Of a DNA stretch of 64,000 bases, positions 58,648 through 64,000 are shown piece by piece. Numbering within the stretch: position 1 is the stretch's first letter; every line of letters begins with the position of its first letter. Position numbers and translations under genes: made by a program. The notes under the pieces were generated by a model. That model was not told where the DNA came from, ran no database searches, and was given only the letters and a program-made list of their open reading frames with translations. The stretch comes from DATKRB01 sp036501425 (GTDB lineage: Bacteria; Actinomycetota; Acidimicrobiia; Acidimicrobiales; RAAP-2), in NCBI GenBank assembly GCA_036501425.1, contig DASYAI010000040.1, positions 1 through 64,000 of the forward strand. Direction: 5' to 3'.

Positions 58648-60369
58648 CTACTTCGCCAGCCAGACGCCGTAGTAGATGGGGTAGTCCCGCCGGTCGAAGG
58701 TGAGCCCGTGGACCGAGTTGCTCGTGGCCAGGATGAACGGCTCGAGCTCGATCGGTATCGATACTGCGTGGTCCACCACGTACTTCTGAACCTGGTCCCA
58801 ATCCTTCTGGGCCGTCGCCGGATTCGTCGACGCCTCGGCCGCGGTCAGCCACTGGTCAACGGTCGGGTTGTCCAGCCGGGAGGCGTTCTGTCCGCTCTTA
58901 CCAGGGATCGGGATCTCCGACGAGTCGAAGTAGTCGAACAGAATCGTCGGCGACGCCGTGATGAACGAGACGGCGGTCATCCCGTAGTTGCCGGCCTCCT
59001 CGACTGTGAGGGCGCTCGTCCCCTCGTAGTTGGTGATGTCCTCCTTGATCCCGACCTCCTTCAGCTCCGACTGGATGTAGACGCTCACCTCCTGGCGGAG
59101 CTCGCGGTCGGGAGTGGAACCGACGAACGAGATCGAGAGCGTCTGGCCGTCCTTGTGCCGGTAGCCGTCACTCCCGAGCTTCCATCCGGCGGCGCTCAGG
59201 ATGCTTTTGGCCTTCTTCGGTGCATAAGACCACGAACCCACCAGGCTGGCGTCGTAGTCAGCGGTCTTGGGCATCAGCGAACTCCACGCCTCGGTGTACT
59301 CACCCTGGTACACCGCCTTCAAGATGGCCGGAATGTCGATGGCGTCGCGCAGCGCCAGCCGTAGCTGCTCGTCGGTCCAGGGGGCCTCATGGGTGTTGAT
59401 CAGGTACTGGTAGCTCGCCCCGGCCCCGGCGATCGCGTAGAGCTTGACGTCCTCGTCGATGAGGGCGGTCTGGTAGTCGGGCGGCAGGATGGTCTCCGCC
59501 GCGTCGACATCCCCCTTGGTCAGCTGGCCGATCCGGGTGCTCGACTGGGGCACCTCGGTGAAGGTGATCCCGCCCACGCACGCCGCTCCCTTGTGGGTGA
59601 GCCCTGCGGGGCCCCAGTCGTAGTCCGGATTGCGCGTCTCGGTGACACTCTGGTTGGGGATGTTGGACGTGATGACGAACGGCCCGGACCCGACCGGCTT
59701 CTCACCGAAGCCCGCCGGTCCGTCGGCCATCGCCGCGGTGGGGCTCACGATGCCGAGGAACGCCTGGCTCGCCGCTTCGAGGAACGCCGGATAGGGGGTC
59801 TTGAAGTTCACCGTGACACTGTCTGGGCCGTTGACCACCGAGCCGGCGTAGGGACCGAGCAAGGCGATGGCGAAGAGGGAACCCTCGGCCGGGCTCTCGA
59901 TCCGGTCGAAGGTGTACTTGACGGCATTCGCGTCGAGCGGCGTCCCGTCGGAGAACTTGACTCCCGGTCGGAGGGTGAACGTGTAGGAGGTGTCGGTAGG
60001 GTTCACCGTCCACTTGCTGGCCAGCCACGGGGAGAACTGCCCCTTGTCGTTCTCGTAGACCAGGCTGTCGAACACCCCCCGGATCACCCGGTAGGACGCC
60101 GCCGCCGGGGTGTAACTCGGGTCGAGGTCTGGCAGGAGGTCCTCGTCGAGGTCGACGCGCAGGGTGCCGCCGGTGGTCGGACAACCCTTTACTTCCTGGT
60201 CTGCCCCGGTGATCGGCTTGCCCGAGGTACCGGCGGCGAATCCCGGTGTGGCGCTGACCGCCAGGACGCTCCAGATGAGCGCGACGGCGCCGACACCGCC
60301 CATCACCGACCGCGCACGGAGGATCCCCGCGAGTGGTCGAACAACGGATCTGCCTACGGTACCGTTCAT
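58648..60369 (-). CDS. Peptide/nickel-type ABC substrate-binding protein (SBP family 5)
   Basis: The 573-residue product has an export signal (basic start, then GGVGAVALIWSVLAVSATPGFAAG) without an obvious lipobox. A family-5 binding domain follows: RVIRGVFDSLVYENDKGQFSPWLASKWTVNPTDTSYTFTLRPGVKFSDGTPLDANAVKYTFDRI, then EKPVGSGPFVITSN and LINTHEAPWTDEQLRLALRDAIDIPAI. Such proteins bind peptides or similar amphiphilic solutes. The ATG at 60369 has GGAG 9 nt upstream; a TTG at 60384 is upstream of it. It is the second gene of the operon, 112 bp after ridA. Confidence 0.93.
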   Translation of the reverse strand: MNGTVGRSVVRPLAGILRARSVMGGVGAVALIWSVLAVSATPGFAAGTSGKPITGADQEVKGCPTTGGTLRVDLDEDLLPDLDPSYTPAAASYRVIRGVFDSLVYENDKGQFSPWLASKWTVNPTDTSYTFTLRPGVKFSDGTPLDANAVKYTFDRIESPAEGSLFAIALLGPYAGSVVNGPDSVTVNFKTPYPAFLEAASQAFLGIVSPTAAMADGPAGFGEKPVGSGPFVITSNIPNQSVTETRNPDYDWGPAGLTHKGAACVGGITFTEVPQSSTRIGQLTKGDVDAAETILPPDYQTALIDEDVKLYAIAGAGASYQYLINTHEAPWTDEQLRLALRDAIDIPAILKAVYQGEYTEAWSSLMPKTADYDASLVGSWSYAPKKAKSILSAAGWKLGSDGYRHKDGQTLSISFVGSTPDRELRQEVSVYIQSELKEVGIKEDITNYEGTSALTVEEAGNYGMTAVSFITASPTILFDYFDSSEIPIPGKSGQNASRLDNPTVDQWLTAAEASTNPATAQKDWDQVQKYVVDHAVSIPIELEPFILATSNSVHGLTFDRRDYPIYYGVWLAK

Positions 60370-60481
60370 GGGTATGTGCTCCAACCTGCCCTAGAAGGGG
60401 ATGTGACGAGGCCCGCCCGCGCTCGGAGAGCCGGCGAGTTGTCTCTGTTCGCTACGGTGTGAGTGGCAATCGACGGTCGCG

Positions 60482-60901
60482 CTAGGTGATGGGTATCGCC
60501 GCGATGATGTCCACCTCGAGCAGGGCGTCCCGAGGCAGTCGGCTGACCTCGACCGTGGTACGTGCTGGTAGCGACTCACCGAAGCACGACTGGTACGCCT
60601 CGTTGATGAGGGAGGAATGGTCGAGGTTCGAGACGAACATCGTGACTTTCACGACGTGGGATCGATCGCCACCGGACGCCTCGACGATCGCCATCGCGTT
60701 GGCGAGCGAAAGGTGCGTCTGTGCGACGACGTCCGGCTCGATGACCTTTCCCGAGCGTCCGTTGATGGGCAGCTGCCCGGACACGAACAGCAGTCGCGTC
60801 CCACCGACGCTGACCCCCTTGGCCTGCACGTACGGCCCCATCGGTGACGGCGCCTCGGTGGTGGAGATGGTGTCGAGGGCGCTTTTTGCCGCTTCAACCA
60901 T
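60482..60901 (-). CDS. ridA: RidA/YjgF-family imine/enamine deaminase
   Basis: The 139-residue product has the RidA fold: EAPSPMGPYVQAKGV, LLFVSGQLPINGRSGKV, AQTHLSLANAMAIVEASGGDRSHVVKVTMFVSNLDH and LPARTTVEVSRLPRDALLEVDIIAA (active-site Arg in PARTTVEV). RidA hydrolyses reactive enamines and imines, especially 2-aminoacrylate released by PLP lyases, to keto acids and ammonia. It is the first gene of the operon, and two PLP enzymes end it, so its role fits. The ATG at 60901 follows TACGGT by 7 nt, so it is leaderless. An inverted repeat overlaps its -35. Confidence 0.93.
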   Translation of the reverse strand: MVEAAKSALDTISTTEAPSPMGPYVQAKGVSVGGTRLLFVSGQLPINGRSGKVIEPDVVAQTHLSLANAMAIVEASGGDRSHVVKVTMFVSNLDHSSLINEAYQSCFGESLPARTTVEVSRLPRDALLEVDIIAAIPIT

Positions 60902-60908
60902 CTTTTGA

Positions 60909-60937
60909 ACCGTACGCTTGCCTGTTGCAGAGGTCAA
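60909..60937 (-). promoter_or_regulatory. ridA-ABC operon promoter
   Basis: On the minus strand TTGACC (60937-60932), a 17-bp spacer and TACGGT (60914-60909) form a full -35/-10 pair, 7 nt before the ATG at 60901. Confidence 0.6.
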
Positions 60938-60941
60938 CAGG
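60921..60941. promoter_or_regulatory. Operator candidate: CCTGTTG-N7-CAACAGG
   Basis: A perfect 7-bp inverted repeat with a 7-nt centre spans the -35 box of the ridA promoter. The divergent YheO/DauR-like gene is the natural candidate regulator. Confidence 0.6.
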
Positions 60942-61130
60942 ACGTTGTAGCTGTTTACCTGGTGTTCACATGCCGGAAATACTCGCAACACGCCTGGGTC
61001 CGACGTTCCGGGCAAGAAGCTGCGCGAGTGGCCGCACAGTATTCTGATCCGGTTTTATTCGTCCGCTCGGCAAGGTTTGGTTGAGACGGCGACGCTACAC
61101 TCGACCGAAAGTTGAGATGCCTGCCGGGCT

Positions 61131-61895
61131 GTGAATAAGGAGCGCCTCGATACCATGCCGCCTAGACCGAGCGCGGGTCGAAAGTCGAGCTATTCCTGCG
61201 AGGCGGAGGCCATCGTGTCCGCGCTGGGACAGCTGGTGGCGCCGCTTCAGGCCGTGCTTCCCACCGCGAGCGAGGTCGTCCTCCACGATCTGACCAAGCT
61301 GCCGAATTCGGTCGCGGCGATCGCAGGCACCCTGACCGGCCGTAAGGTCGGCGATCCCGCCACCGACGTGCTCCTCGTGCAGCTCCGCGGCGCAAATGGG
61401 GGTCAACCGCTGCGATATCGGACGGTTCTTCCCAACGGGGGCGAAGCCCGCTCGACGACGATCGTCCTCCGAACCGCCGATGGTCATGACGTGGCTGCGC
61501 TGTGCATCAACGTCGATGTGACCGCGTGGATGGTGGCTCGCTCGCTGATGGACGACATGATCAGGATCGTCGGCGCGTCGGATCGCCCCGCCAGCCCTGC
61601 GACGTCGCAGGAGGGGGAACCGTCGGAGCCAGCGGGAGGAGAGACCTTCGCCCACAGCGTCGACGAGCTCGCCGACCGCTTGATCGAGCGCTCGGTCGAG
61701 GAGGTCGGGGTTCCGGTGTCGCTTATGAAGAAGCAGCACAAGCTGCAGGTCGTGCGAGGTCTCGACGCCCAAGGGATGTTTCTCATCCGAGATGGCGTCG
61801 AGCGGACCGCGGCGGCGCTGGGAGTGACCCGTTACACGATCTACAACTATCTGAACGAGCTGACACCGGACCGGCACGCGGCACTGGACGGCTAG
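61131..61895 (+). CDS. YheO/DauR-like transcriptional regulator (PAS-like + HTH)
   Basis: The 254-residue product has an N-terminal YheO-type PAS-like sensor domain (LGQLVAPLQAVLPTASEVVLHDLTKLPNSVAAIAGTLTGRKVGDPATD, then RYRTVLPNGG and STTIVLRTADGHDVAALCINVDVT), an acidic linker and a C-terminal HTH (ERTAAALGVTRYTIYNYLNEL). DauR, a characterised relative, represses D-arginine catabolism. Starts at GTG 61131 or ATG 61155 are both possible; AAGGAG precedes the latter by 12 nt. It is divergent from ridA and probably controls it. A TACACT box lies at 61096. Confidence 0.85.
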   Translation: MNKERLDTMPPRPSAGRKSSYSCEAEAIVSALGQLVAPLQAVLPTASEVVLHDLTKLPNSVAAIAGTLTGRKVGDPATDVLLVQLRGANGGQPLRYRTVLPNGGEARSTTIVLRTADGHDVAALCINVDVTAWMVARSLMDDMIRIVGASDRPASPATSQEGEPSEPAGGETFAHSVDELADRLIERSVEEVGVPVSLMKKQHKLQVVRGLDAQGMFLIRDGVERTAAALGVTRYTIYNYLNELTPDRHAALDG

Positions 61896-62031
61896 CTCTC
61901 CTCCCGAGAATGACGCGGATGGGATTTCATCCAGGGATGACCCATGACGGCAAGCCCCTACGAGTCGCGCAAGTCACACGGGCGCTAGCTGCCGAGGCCG
62001 TGCGACCATCACCCACCACGCAGGGCCCGGT

Positions 62032-62268
62032 TCAGGTGTCCCGACCCCGCCCCGACGCCAGGATGAACCACGACCCCAGTCCCCATAGCACCGCCACGCC
62101 CGCCCAAAGGAGGATGTGCGCGCCGGCGTTGCCGGCGTCGAGCGTCGTCAGGGTTCGGCTCGACGGGTGGCCGTAGATGGCCGCGTTCGCTCGGCTGCCG
62201 ACGTACCAGAGCCCGACGCTGTAGAGGACGAACAACAAGGTTCGTTGCCATCCCGTCCAGTGCTGCAC
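62032..62268 (-). CDS. Small membrane protein (78 aa), unknown function
   Basis: The product has two hydrophobic segments (TLLFVLYSVGLWYVGS and AHILLWAGVAVLWGLGSWFILA) joined by a short loop with ANAAIYGHPSSRTLTTLDAGN. I do not recognise the family. The GTG at 62268 follows a GAGACT hexamer by 7 nt; the longer in-frame reading crosses tandem repeats and overlaps the PilZ gene, so I prefer the short one. It lies downstream of the PilZ gene on the same strand. Confidence 0.5.
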   Translation of the reverse strand: MQHWTGWQRTLLFVLYSVGLWYVGSRANAAIYGHPSSRTLTTLDAGNAGAHILLWAGVAVLWGLGSWFILASGRGRDT

Positions 62269-62343
62269 GGCGCCGAGTCTCGCACCGCGCCGGCGCCGAG
62301 TCGCCCTCGGACCGACCCCGAGGAGCGTGTCGTCGAGGACGCC

Positions 62344-62403
62344 GTCGGCACGCGGACCGTGGGCACGTCGACCGTCAGCACGCCGACCGTCGTCACGTCG
62401 ACT
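62344..62403. repeat. 15-bp tandem repeat, 4 copies
   Basis: Units of about GTCGGCACGCGGACC recur at 62344, 62359, 62374 and 62389, running into the 3' end of the PilZ gene. Confidence 0.75.
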
Positions 62404-62740
62404 CCATGTGCGCCAGCGCCTCGAGCACTGCCCGGTCGGCCTCCGACAAGCCCACGAACTCGAGCCCGACACGGAGACCTGAGCCGGGGATCACCGCCAG
62501 GTTCCTCACCGCTCCCACAAGGGTCAGCAGCGCCATGCTGTGCTCCGGGCGCCGTACCCGGACGGTGAGGTGGCGCTGGTCGAGTTCCTCCAGCGTTGCG
62601 TCGGCCACGAACAGCCCGGCGCCGTGCAACGAGATATCGAGGATGTCGCACGCGCGCCAGCCGCCCGTCGGGTCGAGGCCGATGGCATAGCGCGCCTGCC
62701 ACCCGACAGCCCGTCTCGGGACCCTTCGTCGTCGTTCCAC
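62393..62740 (-). CDS. PilZ-domain protein (possible c-di-GMP binder)
   Basis: The 115-residue product has a PilZ-like pattern: an N-terminal RxxxR region (RRRRVPRRAVGWQARY), ACDILDISLHGAGLFVAD (D/NxSxxG at DISLHG) and a beta-barrel ending in LRVGLEFVGLSEADRAVLEAL. It may bind c-di-GMP through the Arg and the DxSxxG motif. The target is unknown. The GTG at 62740 has AGGGGGACGG upstream; a TACGAT hexamer lies near 62770. Its stop lies in a 15-bp tandem repeat. Confidence 0.8.
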   Translation of the reverse strand: MERRRRVPRRAVGWQARYAIGLDPTGGWRACDILDISLHGAGLFVADATLEELDQRHLTVRVRRPEHSMALLTLVGAVRNLAVIPGSGLRVGLEFVGLSEADRAVLEALAHMEST

Positions 62741-62785
62741 CCCGTCCCCCTGACGCCGCGCATCGTAGCTGTCGGCCTTCGGACG

Positions 62786-63541
62786 TCATTGGCCGATTGG
62801 CAAGCCTCCGTCGACCCGAACGATGGCGCCGTTGGTGAACGTCCCGGCCGGGCTCGCGAGGAACAGGGCGGCGGGGACGATCTCCTCGGGCCGACCCGGG
62901 CGGCCGAGCGCGTTGTTGGAGTGCTCGCGGGCTTCAGGCGCCCACGCCTTGGAGATGTCGGTCAGGAAGGGACCGGGGGAGAGGGTGTTCACCCGCACCT
63001 TGGGGCCGTACTCAGCGGCCAACGAACGGGTCATGGCGTTGAGCGCCGCCTTGGCGCTGCCGTACGGGATCACACCGGGCAGCGGCATCAAGCTGCCCGA
63101 CGAGGTGACGTTGATGATCGATCCGCCGTCGCCGTCGTACATCCGCTTGGCCACCTGGCTGGCCAGCCGGAAGGGGCCCTTGAAGTTCAGGCCGACCACG
63201 CTGTCGAACAGGGCCTCGGTGACGTCATGGCTCGGCATTGCCGGGCTCATGCCGGCGTTGTTCACCAGGATGTCGATCCGGGGGAACTCGGCATAGGCCG
63301 CTTCGATCAACTCGTCGATGGAATCCCACTTGGCGGCGTGCACCGCATAGGGCAGGGCCCGCCGACCGAGCGCCCGGACCTCTTCGGCAACGGCTTCGCA
63401 GTTGTCGAGCTTGCGGCTGGCCACGATCACGTCCGCACCGCGCTCAGCGAACGCCCGGACCATCTGGTAGCCGAGGCCCCGGCTGCCCCCGGTCACCAGG
63501 GCCACCTTGCCGCTCAGGTCGAAGTACGGATCTGGGTTCAT
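62786..63541 (-). CDS. SDR-family NAD(P)-dependent oxidoreductase
   Basis: The 251-residue product is a classical SDR: KVALVTGGSRGLGYQMVRAFAERGADV (TGxxxGxG), DILVNNAGMSPAM (NNAG), INVTSSGSLMPLPGVIPYGSAKAALNAMTRSLAAEYGPKVRVNTLSPG (Ser, YxxxK). The FLTD and NGAIVRVDGGLPIGQ segments close the fold. It reduces or oxidises a keto/hydroxy group; the substrate is unknown. The ATG at 63541 has a modest AGGAAT; upstream in-frame codons have none. It diverges from the acyl-CoA dehydrogenase gene, suggesting fatty-acid catabolism. Confidence 0.9.
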   Translation of the reverse strand: MNPDPYFDLSGKVALVTGGSRGLGYQMVRAFAERGADVIVASRKLDNCEAVAEEVRALGRRALPYAVHAAKWDSIDELIEAAYAEFPRIDILVNNAGMSPAMPSHDVTEALFDSVVGLNFKGPFRLASQVAKRMYDGDGGSIINVTSSGSLMPLPGVIPYGSAKAALNAMTRSLAAEYGPKVRVNTLSPGPFLTDISKAWAPEAREHSNNALGRPGRPEEIVPAALFLASPAGTFTNGAIVRVDGGLPIGQ

Positions 63542-63658
63542 GACCTGTTGATTCCTTCCATCGGTCCTGCTTGCACGGGTCGACCGCAAAGCCTAGCTTG
63601 GGCGAGAACACCATTCTGGATGACAAGAACGGGTGCCTTTCCGAAGAGGGAGCCGACC

Positions 63659-64000
63659 ATGACGTGGGGATTCGAGACCGAACCGGAGTTCCAAGAGAAG
63701 CTGGACTGGATCGATTCGTTCGTCCGGAACGAGATCGAGCCGCTCGACTTCGTCCTCGGCAACCCCTACGACAAGAGCGACGGACGGGCGATGGAGGTGA
63801 TCCGGCCGCTGCAACAGCAGGTCCGGGACCACGGGCTGTGGGCGGCTCACCTCACTCCCGATCTGGGGGGCCAGGGGTTCGGGCAGCTCCACCTCGCCCT
63901 GATGAACGAGATCCTGGGCCAGTCGCGTTGGGCGCCGACGGTCTTCGGCTGTCAAGCCCCCGACACCGGCAACGCCGAGATCCTCGCCCACTTCGGGACG
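63659..64000 (+). CDS. Acyl-CoA dehydrogenase (N-terminal part, runs off the window)
   Basis: The visible 114 codons read MTWGFETEPEFQEKLDWI, then EIEPLDFVLGNPYDKSDG, GLWAAHLTPDLGGQGFGQLHLALMNEILGQSRWAPTVFG, QAPDTGNAEILAHFGT. This is the N-terminal alpha domain of an acyl-CoA dehydrogenase with the typical 'PDLGGQGFGQLHLALMNEILG' segment and the LAHFGT stretch; the FAD domain and catalytic base are outside. It would pass electrons to ETF (the etf operon is at 17103-20538). GAAGAGGGAGCC precedes the ATG. Confidence 0.9.
   Translation, partial: MTWGFETEPEFQEKLDWIDSFVRNEIEPLDFVLGNPYDKSDGRAMEVIRPLQQQVRDHGLWAAHLTPDLGGQGFGQLHLALMNEILGQSRWAPTVFGCQAPDTGNAEILAHFGT

Overview
The window is high-GC DNA from an actinobacterium, most likely of the class Acidimicrobiia or a close relative. 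Three things suggest this. The order tlyA-nadK-recN-pyrG-NUDIX-xerD-scpA-scpB-rluB-aroH-tyrA-cmk-plsC-der is a well-known actinobacterial neighbourhood. There are many F420-type (LLM) oxidoreductases, amidohydrolases, crotonases and a thiolase-like/DUF35 pair. Many start codons lie 6-8 nt after a TANNNT -10 box with no ribosome binding site, as expected for leaderless actinobacterial mRNAs. I see no rRNA, insertion sequence, prophage or CRISPR array. There is one tRNA gene, tRNA-Pro(GGG) with an encoded CCA.

1-24.4 kb is catabolic and accessory. It holds two amidohydrolase/hydroxyacid dehydrogenase genes at the left edge, a Cys-less thiolase-like protein facing a DUF35 zinc-ribbon/OB protein, two crotonases, a two-domain VOC protein, an orphan branched-chain-type binding protein, a secreted repeat protein, a fatty-acid-hydroxylase/DoxX pair, an alpha/beta hydrolase with a Cys nucleophile, an aldehyde dehydrogenase, a Thr/Pro-rich anchored protein, two methyltransferases, an MFS exporter coupled to a MarR regulator with palindromic operator candidates, and an etfB-etfA-ETF:quinone oxidoreductase operon. 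Acyl-CoA oxidation, CoA-thioester processing and delivery of electrons to the quinone pool are the common theme.

24.5-46.5 kb is the conserved housekeeping block. It covers DUF3151, HAD phosphatase, tlyA, nadK, recN, pyrG, NUDIX, xerD, a DksA/TraR-type zinc finger, an M50 protease, trpS, scpA-scpB, rluB, aroH, tyrA, an aroA-cmk fusion, plsC, a glycosyltransferase, ispH, a PDZ/radical-SAM DUF512 protein and der. Most junctions are 4-base ATGA/GTGA overlaps, so translation is coupled over long stretches.

46.5-50.5 kb carries another LLM oxidoreductase, a SnoaL-like protein, an isochorismatase-fold protein coupled to a FabL-like reductase, and an amidohydrolase.

50.7-61.9 kb is the most distinctive part. 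Next to tRNA-Pro is a nine-gene minus-strand operon: ridA, a peptide-type binding protein, two permeases, two ATPases, a metal amidohydrolase, a class-V PLP enzyme and a MalY/PatB-type PLP lyase. A YheO/DauR-like regulator is transcribed divergently, and an inverted repeat overlaps the -35 box of the ridA promoter. I read it as an uptake-and-breakdown system for a small peptide-like or cysteine-derived compound, with RidA clearing the enamine/imine released by the PLP enzymes. The substrate is not readable from sequence. The right end (62-64 kb) holds a small membrane protein, a PilZ protein, an SDR and the start of an acyl-CoA dehydrogenase gene.

Short in-phase tandem repeats (7-27 bp) recur at gene starts, linkers and junctions throughout.
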